Shown piece by piece: positions 1 to 6,098 of a stretch of 21,141 nt of DNA; the first letter of the stretch is position 1, and the number at the start of each line of letters is the position of its first letter. The notes below the pieces were generated by a model that saw nothing but the letters and a program-made list of their open reading frames with translations, had not been told where the DNA came from and did not search any database. The DNA is from Pseudomonadota bacterium (GTDB taxonomy: Bacteria; Pseudomonadota; Alphaproteobacteria; Rhizobiales; Xanthobacteraceae), in contig JAJYAH010000025.1 of NCBI GenBank assembly GCA_021779635.1, positions 1 through 21,141 on the forward strand, in the 5' to 3' direction. Both the position numbers and the translations under genes were made by a program.

Positions 1-501
1 GAGTTCACAGTCAACCTCGCGCTGGTGACGAACGGGACGCCGCTGTTGGGCATCATCGGCGCACCGGCGCTTGGACTGATATGGCGAGGCCTGGTCGGCC
101 GTGGCGCGGAGCGGCTGACGACCCATGATGCGTCGGCACGGGTGGCCGAGCCGATCCATACCCGCCGCATCCCCGCGCGCGGCACCCCCTGGATCGTCGC
201 CGTCAGCCGCTCGCACGGAGATGCAAGGACCGAAGCCTTTATCGAAAGCAGACCCGGCGCGGTACGTCAGGCGCTCGGCTCAGCGGTCAAATTCGGCCGC
301 GTGGCGGAAGGCAGCGCCGATATCTACCCTCGCCTCGCCCCCACCAGCGAATGGGATATCGCGGCCGGCCATGCGGTCGTGACCGCGGCCGGCGGCAGGA
401 TCACCGGCGCGAAAGGAGCCGACTTGCTTTTCGGACAAGGGCGGGACGATTTTATCGTGCCCGAATTCATCGCCTGGGGCGATCCTGCGGCGGCAGGCTG
501 A
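1..501 (+). CDS. cysQ: 3'(2'),5'-bisphosphate nucleotidase / inositol monophosphatase family protein (3' part)
   Basis: The gene is cut by the window start, so only the C-terminal part (about 166 residues) is visible, reading in frame from base 1. It begins with EFTVNLALV, which matches the strand after the first metal site in CysQ proteins. Near the end is SEWDIAAGHAVVTAAGG, the second inositol-monophosphatase signature (WDxAAG...AGG), whose Asp is a metal ligand. CysQ enzymes remove the 3'-phosphate from PAP/PAPS, a by-product of sulfate assimilation. The N-terminal metal-binding motifs lie outside the window, so CysQ is preferred over a generic IMPase only on general resemblance. The gene converges on the next one, with 36 bp between the stop codons and no clear terminator. 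Confidence 0.8.
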   Translation, partial: EFTVNLALVTNGTPLLGIIGAPALGLIWRGLVGRGAERLTTHDASARVAEPIHTRRIPARGTPWIVAVSRSHGDARTEAFIESRPGAVRQALGSAVKFGRVAEGSADIYPRLAPTSEWDIAAGHAVVTAAGGRITGAKGADLLFGQGRDDFIVPEFIAWGDPAAAG

Positions 502-537
502 GGAAGCGGCAGGTACCGACCCCGGCCCGGCACACGG

Positions 538-1119
538 CTATTGGGCCAGCGTCTCCTGCAACTCCGGCCAGCGCAGGTTCGCGCTCTGCAGCACGCGCGA
601 CGGATCGGCCGCAAAGGCATCCCGGGTCTGCTCGCGGCCGAACAGATAAAGCCGCTGTCCCGAGATCAGCCAGAACCGCGGGTTACCCGCGACCGTGACC
701 CCGCGCGCCAGATCGATCGGGTCGTAGCCCCCATATTGGGGACCGTAAATGTCGGGATGGGCGACAAACGACGCGCGATCGCTCTCATTGCGGAAACGCC
801 AGACCGCACCCGCTTCGAAGGCCTCGAAATCGGCGAGACCGAGTTCGGGACGGGCGTCGGTAAAATACGCCACCGGGTCGAAACCCTCGATGGCAAGACC
901 CGTGAAGCGATTCACCACCACCCGCTCGGTGGTCGCGGCCCGGGCCGCGAAAGGCAGGCAGGCCAGTCCGCCGAAACTCACCCAAACCGAGTTTACCGGG
1001 GCAAGACCTACCAGGCCTGCCAATGCGGCGATCAAGGCATTTCCGGGGCGAAAGAAATTTACCGAACCAGTTCTGTGTCTTTCCTGCCGTTCTGCCGTCA
1101 TAGTTGATGCCGATAACAT
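538..1119 (-). CDS. YHS domain-containing protein, membrane-anchored or exported
   Basis: This 193-residue protein has a hydrophobic stretch at about residues 27-60, ending in FAARAA, that could be a signal peptide or anchor. A YHS-type domain follows: GLAIEGFDPVAYF at about 74-86, then WRFRNESDRASFVAHPDIYGPQYGGYDP and FWLISGQRLYLF. YHS domains are small metal-associated modules found in exported alphaproteobacterial proteins of unknown role. As I remember the family, the position after YGGY is usually a cysteine (YGGYCA); here it is Asp (YGGYDP), so a metal or thiol function may be lost. The start is uncertain: neither Met1 nor Met7 (base 1101) has a clear ribosome binding site. It is divergent from eipA. 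Confidence 0.75.
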   Translation of the reverse strand: MLSASTMTAERQERHRTGSVNFFRPGNALIAALAGLVGLAPVNSVWVSFGGLACLPFAARAATTERVVVNRFTGLAIEGFDPVAYFTDARPELGLADFEAFEAGAVWRFRNESDRASFVAHPDIYGPQYGGYDPIDLARGVTVAGNPRFWLISGQRLYLFGREQTRDAFAADPSRVLQSANLRWPELQETLAQ

Positions 1120-1212
1120 TCGAGTCGGGGGACAATGGACGCAACCTAAAGCCGTGTTGGTTGGAAACCGGTTAAGGCAGCGGCCATGATTTCGATACGC
1201 AGGGGTTCTTTG

Positions 1213-1809
1213 ATGATTTTCGCCTCACGCCTTGCCGCGGTGACACTTGCCGCGATGATGTGCTGGACCGTGCCCGCCTTCTCGCAGGAGCAGCCGCTGC
1301 CGCCACCGCAGCGCGCCGCCGGCGCCAACAACTATGGGCCGGATGAACTGACCAGCGCCGGGCACCGGTTTTTCGGCAACGTATCGCGCGGCCTCGCCTC
1401 GGTGATCGAGCGCGCGGTCAGCCAATGGGGCCTGCCGAACGGCTACGTGCTCGGCGAAGAGGGCAGCGGCGCCTTTGTCGCCGGATTGAGATACGGCGAA
1501 GGCACGCTCTACACCAAGAATGCCGGCGACCTGCGCGTCTTCTGGCAGGGACCATCGGTCGGATTCGACTGGGGCGGTGACGGCGCCCGCACCATGACGC
1601 TGGTCTACAACCTGCCCTCGACCAACGCGATCTACCAGCGCTTCGCCGGCATCGATGGTTCTGCCTACATTATCGGCGGTTTCGGAATGACCGCGCTGAC
1701 GGCGAACAATATCGTGCTGGTGCCGATCCGGTCCGGTATCGGCCTGCGCCTCGGCGCCAATATCGGCTATCTCAAATATACCCCGCAGCCGACCTGGAAC
1801 CCGTTCTGA
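1213..1809 (+). CDS. eipA: EipA-family envelope protein (DUF1134), periplasmic
   Basis: This is a 198-residue protein with a Sec signal peptide at about residues 1-24 (hydrophobic core followed by AFS|QEQ). The mature part contains NNYGPDELTSAGHRFFG, GYVLGEEGSGAFVAGLRYGEG and the C-terminal GIGLRLGANIGYLKYT, the recognisable body of DUF1134. The family member EipA of Brucella is a periplasmic barrel-like protein needed for envelope integrity. An ATG at 1186 is in frame, but the ATG at 1213 is preferred because AGGGG at 1201-1205 sits 7 nt ahead of it and it puts the signal peptide at the N terminus. Length is normal for the family. The symbol is transferred by family recognition. Confidence 0.85.
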   Translation: MIFASRLAAVTLAAMMCWTVPAFSQEQPLPPPQRAAGANNYGPDELTSAGHRFFGNVSRGLASVIERAVSQWGLPNGYVLGEEGSGAFVAGLRYGEGTLYTKNAGDLRVFWQGPSVGFDWGGDGARTMTLVYNLPSTNAIYQRFAGIDGSAYIIGGFGMTALTANNIVLVPIRSGIGLRLGANIGYLKYTPQPTWNPF

Positions 1810-1977
1810 CCCGAAGGTTTCCGGCGGCCGGACCGCCTGGTTCGGATTCAGGTTAACGCGGCATTGGGCTGGCCTTTCCCCCGCTGCCCATGGCATTGTG
1901 ATTAACGAAGCGTTTCCAGTGTGGTGAGACTGCAGGTGGCGCGAACTTCGGATTCGGAGTAGCGGGGAGTTTCGTTG

Positions 1978-3258
1978 ATGATCGAACCGATCATGTATCT
2001 GGCGATCGGTTTTCTGGTCTCGATGCTGTTCGGGCTGATGATCCTGCCGCTGGTGCACAACCGCGCGGTGCGGCTGACGACCCGGCGGCTGGAGGCGGCG
2101 ACCCCGCTGTCGATGGCCGAAATCCAGGCCGACAAGGACCAGTTGCGGGCGGAATTCGCCATGTCGGCGCGGCGGCTCGAGATGAGCGTCGATCAGCTCA
2201 AGAGCAAGACCACCAGCCAGTTCGCCGAACTCGGCAAGAAAACCGACGCGATCAACCGGATGAAGCTTGAGCTTGGCGAAAAGAACGCCACGATCTTTGC
2301 GCTCGAAGCCCGCGAGAAGGCGGTCAAGGAACAGTTGCGCGCCACCGAAGAGGAATTCGCCGCCAAGACGGAAGCGCTGCGGTCTGCCGAGCAGGCGTTG
2401 AAGGACAAGCACAGCGAGCTTGCGAAGATCAATGCCGAATTGTCCGATCGTTCGATGATGGCGGACAGCCGCCAGGTCGAACTGGTGGCCGTGCGCACCC
2501 AGATCGACGCGCTGCAGAACCGCGTCGGCGATGCCGAAAAGGAATTTGCCGCAACGCAAGCCCGGCTCGAACAGCAGCGAAGCGAATCCGCCGTCGCGAC
2601 GCGCGAACTGACCGAGGCGCGCGGCCGCGTCGAAAACCTGAGCCAGCGCGTCACCGATCTCGACCGCCAGTTGATCATCCAGGTCAAGGAAGCCGAAATG
2701 CTCGGCAACCGCGTCAACGATCTGGAAGCCCGGCTTGCCACCCAGGGCAAGCTGCTCGCCGAGCGCGACTCTGAGAATGCTCAACTGCGCCAGTTGCATG
2801 AGGCCGCCGAACGCGCCGCCAGGGAAGCACGCGATGAAATCGCCGCCACCAACAGCGGCAAATGGCCGGCGCTGGAAAAACTGAAGGCCGAAAAGGCCGC
2901 GCTCGAGGACCAGCTCGGCGTGGCGCGCGACGAACGCGCCAAATTGCAGCGCGACATCAACGCGATCCACCAGCAGGCCGAGAGCGCATGGGCGACCGAG
3001 CGCATGGAAAATGCGCTGCTGCGCGAACGCATCAATGACATCGCCGCCGAAGTCGCCAAACTCGCGATGCAGCTCGAAGGACCGAATTCGCCGATCGAGG
3101 CCATGCTGGCCGCCGAGCCGGTAATTCCGGCCAAGGCGGCACGAGCCGCCAACGGCGCCACCGCCCATGCCGGTGTCTCCGAAGGCGGCGGCACCCTGGC
3201 CGAGCGCATCCGCGCGCTGCAGTCCCACGCCTCCCGCGCCCGCCAGCAGGGCGCGTGA
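1978..3258 (+). CDS. Membrane-anchored coiled-coil protein of unknown function
   Basis: This 426-residue protein starts at the ATG at 1978, with a GGGGAG ribosome binding site ending at 1969; the TTG at 1975 is less likely. Residues about 5-26 (IMYLAIGFLVSMLFGLMILP) form one transmembrane segment, followed by basic residues (HNRAVRLTTRR), which suggests the rest is cytoplasmic. From about 45 to 370 the sequence is almost continuous heptad-like coiled coil rich in Glu, Lys, Ala, Leu and Gln. The last 55 residues are Ala/Gly-rich and probably unstructured. I see no enzymatic motif. RmuC or chromosome-segregation labels for such proteins usually reflect only the coiled coil. It stands alone, 168 bp after eipA. 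Confidence 0.85.
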   Translation: MIEPIMYLAIGFLVSMLFGLMILPLVHNRAVRLTTRRLEAATPLSMAEIQADKDQLRAEFAMSARRLEMSVDQLKSKTTSQFAELGKKTDAINRMKLELGEKNATIFALEAREKAVKEQLRATEEEFAAKTEALRSAEQALKDKHSELAKINAELSDRSMMADSRQVELVAVRTQIDALQNRVGDAEKEFAATQARLEQQRSESAVATRELTEARGRVENLSQRVTDLDRQLIIQVKEAEMLGNRVNDLEARLATQGKLLAERDSENAQLRQLHEAAERAAREARDEIAATNSGKWPALEKLKAEKAALEDQLGVARDERAKLQRDINAIHQQAESAWATERMENALLRERINDIAAEVAKLAMQLEGPNSPIEAMLAAEPVIPAKAARAANGATAHAGVSEGGGTLAERIRALQSHASRARQQGA

Positions 3259-3344
3259 AGCCCAGTCGTCATACGCGGGCGTAGCGCGCGCTGCCCGGAT
3301 TCGAATTTCAAAACAGCCAACCTCCAAACCGTCATGGATGGACG

Positions 3345-3368
3345 GCCCCTCTCGGCAAGGGCTTTTTT
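3345..3368 (+). terminator. Weak terminator-like hairpin after the coiled-coil gene
   Basis: A short stem (CCCT at 3347-3350 with AGGG at 3358-3361, or GCCC with GGGC in an alternative register) is followed by T6 at 3363-3368. It lies 87 bp after the stop codon of the coiled-coil gene. The stem is only 4 bp, so termination is a weak inference. Confidence 0.35.
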
Positions 3369-3480
3369 GGTATTTCGGCAAGTGAATCGGGGAGCCGGTC
3401 ATGTACACGTCGACTTCCGCATACGCCCGCATTCTCGCCGCGCGATGCGCCCGAGTTTTGCTTAAAAGGTCCCGCCTTCT

Positions 3481-3930
3481 GGAAGATCAGAGGGCGCAGT
3501 GCTACCCCAAGAGGGGAGCAGGGAATGCCGGGCGCCCGAAGCGCCCGCGGCCTCGTGTGCAAAGGTAGAAAGCACACGAGTTAGTCACCACGGTCACGCC
3601 GGAATCGCCCGGCATTCCCCGCGCAATGGTTTTAACGGTTTCCTTCGTGCTCTCCTCGGTGACCGGGCTTGTTTGCCACCGTCGCCCGCGGAATCTCTTC
3701 CGCGAAACTTGACGCCAGCGTCGGGGCGTCAGGACCACACGACTTCGCCGTCCGCGAGCTAAGCACCTTCGTCAACGCGCCCCTCACGTCCACCGCATCC
3801 CGCCCCGCGTCCGTGACGATCGCGAGCCGCCCCTCTGTGGGACGGGATAACGAGAGATATGCAGGTGATTTGGGTCGGATGGGAACGGGAATATTTTTGC
3901 AAAGGGGACTGGACGGCCCAAATCACCTTG
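3481..3930. repeat. Structured non-coding block resembling a dispersed Bradyrhizobium sequence
   Basis: No convincing gene is seen between 3259 and 4240. This part holds several inverted repeats: a 14-bp perfect pair at 3521-3534/3606-3619 enclosing a 9-bp hairpin at 3552-3560/3572-3580; a 7-bp hairpin with a TCTC loop at 3687-3704; GACGCC/GGCGTC at 3711-3716/3725-3730; and a 12-bp perfect pair at 3863-3874/3917-3928, extendable by two more pairs. From memory, sequence of this kind, including the stretch around AGGACCACACGACTTCGCCG (3731-3750), recurs in many Bradyrhizobium intergenic regions and is often mis-annotated as short ORFs. The boundaries given are approximate. Repeat copy number needs a genome search. 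Confidence 0.5.
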
Positions 3931-4033
3931 ATCCGCTTCAATAAAACAGCGTTTTTGCGCAAGACTCCGGTCGGTAGCCCGAAACCGGCACGAGCGTTGT
4001 GATCTCCGCACTAAGCCCGTTTCCCCGGATTTC

Positions 4034-4084
4034 GAGGAGCCACGTCATCGGGCGGCGCTTCTCGCGCCGACTCGTTGGCTCCTC
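4034..4084. other. Nested hairpin in the intergenic region upstream of tRNA-Val
   Basis: GAGGAGCCA (4034-4042) pairs perfectly with TGGCTCCTC (4076-4084). Inside it CGGCGC (4053-4058) pairs with GCGCCG (4064-4069) across a TTCTC loop. No U-run follows, so it is not a typical terminator. It could be part of a structured RNA or a repeat. Confidence 0.5.
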
Positions 4085-4182
4085 CGGGCCCGTTACCGAT
4101 CTGCATCCGTTCCCCGGGGACACTTTAGTGCCGACAGCTTGACACCGGTGGCCCGCACTTCGTAAATCGCTCGCTCTGACGG

Positions 4183-4232
4183 CGTGCATCGTCGGGCCAA
4201 AGGCCGATTTGCAGGCCTTTGATCGATGCACG
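4183..4232. other. Nested near-perfect hairpin directly before tRNA-Val
   Basis: CGTGCATCG (4183-4191) pairs with CGATGCACG (4224-4232), and inside it CAAAGGCC (4198-4205) pairs with GGCCTTTG (4214-4221) around an 8-nt loop. This makes 17 pairs in a 50-nt element ending 8 nt before the tRNA. It could act in tRNA precursor processing, as a transcriptional structure, or as a protein-binding site. The outer arm carries CGTGCA, which is also the core of the repeats found just after the tRNA. Confidence 0.55.
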
Positions 4233-4240
4233 AAAATCCC

Positions 4241-4315
4241 GGACGCATAGCTCAGCGGGAGAGCGTTCCCTTCACACGGGAGAGGTCCAAGGTTCGATCC
4301 CTTGTGCGTCCACCA
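4241..4315 (+). tRNA. tRNA-Val (anticodon CAC), CCA encoded
   Basis: The cloverleaf can be folded by eye. The acceptor stem is GGACGCA (4241-4247) with TGCGTCC (4305-4311). The D arm contains GCTCAGCGGGAGAGC. The anticodon stem TTCCC/GGGAG carries the 7-base loop TTCACAC, giving anticodon CAC, which reads GUG (Val). The T arm is CAAGG-TTCGATC-CCTTG. Discriminator A4312 and a genomically encoded CCA follow. The 3' end of this gene is duplicated imperfectly at 11678-11713, so it is the likely integration site of the following island. Confidence 0.95.
4280..4315 (+). other. Putative attL: 3' end of tRNA-Val, left boundary of a genomic island
   Basis: This stretch matches 11678-11713 at 32 of 36 positions, including a 14-base identical block TCGATCCCTTGTGC (4294-4307) and the terminal CACCA. 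An intact tRNA on one side and a copy of its 3' end on the other, in the same orientation, is the usual footprint of tyrosine-recombinase integration. Confidence 0.65.
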
Positions 4316-4380
4316 CGAACGCTAGTGAAATCAAATACTTTTTCCGACGGCGCGCGTTGCTGTTGTCTTGCTATCGGCAT

Positions 4381-4435
4381 CTGCACGCAGAACAAAGCAC
4401 GAAATGGCGTGCAGTAGCGTGCAAAATCCGTGCAG
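4381..4435. repeat. Phased CGTGCA repeats next to the tRNA (candidate recombinase or accessory sites)
   Basis: CGTGCA begins at 4408, 4418 and 4429, spacings of 10 and 11 bp that put the copies on one face of the helix. An inverted copy, CTGCACG, lies at 4381-4387. The cluster begins 66 bp after the tRNA. Such iterated sites next to an attachment site resemble arm-type or excisionase sites. This is inference, and no integrase gene is visible. Confidence 0.4.
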
Positions 4436-4507
4436 TCTGTCTTGTGATGCGGGCTGTCCCCTCGACTCGGCAAAGCTGGTGTGGGGCTTCATCGGAGGTA
4501 CCAAGCC

Positions 4508-4702
4508 ATGTTTCGAAAATTGATCGACGGCTATCGCAGTCAGGCAGCGCAACAACTATCCGATGCAGAGGAATTAGAGGCCGGTCGGTGGCGCATTGGC
4601 AATCAAGACGGCGACCAATCGGGCAGTACCGCCTCAAGTAAGCGAAGCCTTGCCGCTAGATTATTGGGCTTGAGTAAGGCTTACGAAGATTTGGACGAAT
4701 AG
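4508..4702 (+). CDS. Small hypothetical protein (64 aa)
   Basis: The start is the ATG at 4508, with GGAGGT at 4494-4499 (8 nt spacing), a near-ideal ribosome binding site. The protein starts MFRKLIDGYRSQAAQQLSDA, is charged, and ends acidic (YEDLDE). I see no transmembrane segment and no motif I recognise. A terminator-like hairpin follows 30 bp after the stop, so this looks like a complete small transcription unit. It lies in the less GC-rich left part of the putative island. Function unknown. Confidence 0.6.
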   Translation: MFRKLIDGYRSQAAQQLSDAEELEAGRWRIGNQDGDQSGSTASSKRSLAARLLGLSKAYEDLDE

Positions 4703-4732
4703 GGACCGTTCGCCGTAATTCCCCTAAGTAGA

Positions 4733-4761
4733 AGGCCGCCTCAGGTTGGCGGCCTCTTTCA
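4733..4761 (+). terminator. Rho-independent-type terminator after the 64-aa gene
   Basis: AGGCCGCC (4733-4740) pairs perfectly with GGCGGCCT (4748-4755) across a 7-nt loop. A pyrimidine-rich tail (CTTTCATTC) follows, a weak U-tract. Confidence 0.65.
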
Positions 4762-4957
4762 TTCAATCGTCCGTGGCATCAAAGGGAACGGCCCAGCGTG
4801 GGGGACAAGCTGGGATCGTTTGCGGGGTCGTGCCATCGCGGGCGTGGCACATCAATCCCAAAATTGAAGATCGTTCCTGACAGGCTAGTGCATTATCGCG
4901 GCCCGCCGTGCATTTCAGATTGACCCCCGGTTTCGATCACGGAACCTTCTGCCGTTC

Positions 4958-4987
4958 AATCTGTTAATCCGGAATCTGTTAATCCGG
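4958..4987. repeat. Two tandem copies of a 15-bp unit
   Basis: AATCTGTTAATCCGG occurs at 4958-4972 and again at 4973-4987, exactly head to tail. The array ends 5 nt before the GAGGG ribosome binding site of the next small gene, so it could be an operator or a recent duplication. Confidence 0.7.
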
Positions 4988-5005
4988 AAAACGAGGGAAC
5001 CGGCC

Positions 5006-5251
5006 ATGTGGACGCGCTTGATGTGTGTCGCCGCGATTTGTTTTGGAATCGCTCCGCAGTCTGAGGCCGGTGCGCTTCCTCGCATGTCATGCGCCGTTGT
5101 CCGATTTTACGTCGCAAAGTATTCCGCTCCCGCCGCAGAGACATGGGCGCGTAGCAAGGGAGCTACCGACGCGCAAATCGAAGCTGCCCGGCATTGTCTG
5201 AAAGATTCGCCGGTACAGGCGGTCACGAACGTCAGTACAACGATTCGTTGA
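5006..5251 (+). CDS. Small exported protein (81 aa), hypothetical
   Basis: The ATG at 5006 is preceded by GAGGG at 4993-4997. Residues 1-22 (MWTRLMCVAAICFGIAPQSEAG) form a plausible signal peptide cleaved near SEA. The mature part has two cysteines, in MSCAVVRFYVAKYSAP and ARHCLKDS, which could form a disulfide in the periplasm, and a helical AETWARSKGATDAQIEAA segment between them. From memory, short proteins with a similar CxxVRxxVA...GAxDAQIExARxCL pattern are common hypotheticals in Bradyrhizobium; I cannot verify this here. It is an isolated gene in the island's left part, not in an operon with a plus-strand neighbour. Confidence 0.6.
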   Translation: MWTRLMCVAAICFGIAPQSEAGALPRMSCAVVRFYVAKYSAPAAETWARSKGATDAQIEAARHCLKDSPVQAVTNVSTTIR

Positions 5252-5284
5252 CCGCATAGCCCGTGATTCGTTCCAGCGTCGTCG

Positions 5285-5413
5285 CTAGACCGCGAACACC
5301 CATGCGGCGAAGATCACGGCCAGAACAGCTAGTCCGCTTACCGTCCAGCCCGTCGCGTAAACCGCGCCATCCGCTTCCGGCCTATCGACCATCGTGTCGT
5401 GCCAATGAGACAT
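5285..5413 (-). CDS. Very small single-pass membrane protein (42 aa), third gene of a mini-operon
   Basis: The start at 5413 follows AAGGAG with 6-nt spacing (GCTAAGGAGCCGATC-ATG). The protein begins MSHWHDTMVDRPEADGAVYA and ends with one hydrophobic helix (WTVSGLAVLAVIFAAWVFAV, residues 23-42) running to the C terminus, as in a tail-anchored peptide. It begins 15 nt after the stop of the 80-codon ORF, suggesting one transcript with the two genes upstream. No family recognised. The strong ribosome binding site and clean helix make chance unlikely. Confidence 0.6.
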   Translation of the reverse strand: MSHWHDTMVDRPEADGAVYATGWTVSGLAVLAVIFAAWVFAV

Positions 5414-5428
5414 GATCGGCTCCTTAGC

Positions 5429-5671
5429 TTACCCTGACATTAGGTCGCTGCTCGCGGCTAAAGGTTCAAAGGCTGATTTTCGGGCGTTAGGCATATCTTC
5501 TGCGGCGTGGCCAGCATCACGAACGACGCGAGCGTTATGTATTTGCTTATGCGTAAGGCCGATGTCGGTAGCTCCTACCGCTTCCGGACTGGAAGCGGTA
5601 CGCTCGTTCGCCCCACGTATCTCGCCACGATCTTGCGCAACGTCGTATTCATCGGCAAGACGACGATTCAA
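5429..5671 (-). CDS. 80-aa protein resembling part of a ParB-like / phage-type partition protein; possibly a remnant
   Basis: The reading frame contains NRRLADEYDVAQDRGEI and ATDIGLTHKQIHNARVVRDA. From memory, this resembles a segment (RLADEYDAAQERGEV ... ADIGLxxKxIHEARxxRDAE) of larger ParB-like proteins found in rhizobial phages and islands. After RDA the resemblance stops and the frame ends after about 30 more residues, so this is either a truncated relic or a genuine small protein. In favour of translation, a TTG at 5671 overlaps the TGA of the preceding 40-aa gene (TTGA), a typical coupling arrangement. An upstream extension to 5758 would overlap the 40-aa gene and looks like low-complexity shadow. 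No HTH or nuclease motif is visible. Confidence 0.45.
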   Translation of the reverse strand: MNRRLADEYDVAQDRGEIRGANERTASSPEAVGATDIGLTHKQIHNARVVRDAGHAAEDMPNARKSAFEPLAASSDLMSG

Positions 5672-5790
5672 AATCGGTAGAACGCCAGCACCGACATCAC
5701 CACCACGACTGCGGCGACGATTCCTACAACACCTTGGGCACTGATTTTGATACCCCAAAAATTGATGTCGAATTTTGGTAGTTCAGACAT
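5668..5790 (-). CDS. Very small single-pass membrane protein (40 aa), first gene of a mini-operon
   Basis: The start at 5790 follows GGAGGG with 7-nt spacing (TGGAGGGCTTTGTC-ATG). The protein starts MSELPKFDINFWGIKISAQG and continues into a hydrophobic helix (VVGIVAAVVVVMSVLAFYRF, residues 21-40). The layout, a polar N terminus with a C-terminal helix, is like that of the 42-aa protein at 5285-5413. It appears to head a minus-strand operon of three small genes, with a cluster of TGTCAG motifs upstream. No family recognised; roles such as a small-membrane regulator, holin-like peptide or toxin are only possibilities. Confidence 0.6.
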   Translation of the reverse strand: MSELPKFDINFWGIKISAQGVVGIVAAVVVVMSVLAFYRF

Positions 5791-5831
5791 GACAAAGCCC
5801 TCCATTTAAAACTTGAAGAGCGAATCGTTCT

Positions 5832-5941
5832 TGTCAGGGGGTTTTGTCAGAAGAGGGTATGCGCCAAATCGTGTCAGAGCACTGACACAGTCCGGACGTG
5901 AACGACAACCATATCAATCACTTAGAAAATCGTCTCTGACA
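5832..5941. promoter_or_regulatory. Cluster of TGTCAG / CTGACA motifs upstream of the small-gene operon
   Basis: TGTCAG occurs at 5832-5837, 5845-5850 and 5872-5877, and its inverse CTGACA at 5882-5887 and 5936-5941. The third and fourth form a perfect dyad, GTGTCAG-AGCA-CTGACAC (5871-5888). A related GAGTCAGG follows at 5946. The cluster lies 42-151 bp upstream of the 40-aa gene's start and looks like an operator for a dimeric repressor. The rest of 5791-6247 holds no gene I can support. Confidence 0.45.
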
Positions 5942-6098
5942 CATTGAGTCAGGTTTGTTGCTCGCTATAGGCGGAATAATTTGAATTTATTGGCTTTTTG
6001 CGACTGATTTTCCGCGCCATGTTCCCTGCTAAGGAACCGCCCATTGCCGGACAATGACTGACTGACCCCAGCATAATCAAGGATGTTGACCCCTTCTC

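Noticed and set aside
1225..3432. 735-codon open frame on the minus strand
   Set aside because: It runs opposite eipA and the coiled-coil gene, has an Arg/Gly/His-rich composition typical of antisense frames in high-GC DNA, and shows no family motifs.
3499..3944. Short plus-strand frames in the structured block (such as VSHHGHAGIARHSPRNGF)
   Set aside because: They follow the dispersed non-coding sequence, have no ribosome binding sites and overlap strong hairpins. I treat them as mis-annotation-prone repeat DNA.
4219..4641. Open frames running through the tRNA and its downstream flank
   Set aside because: They include the tRNA-Val gene and have no start signals; not coding.
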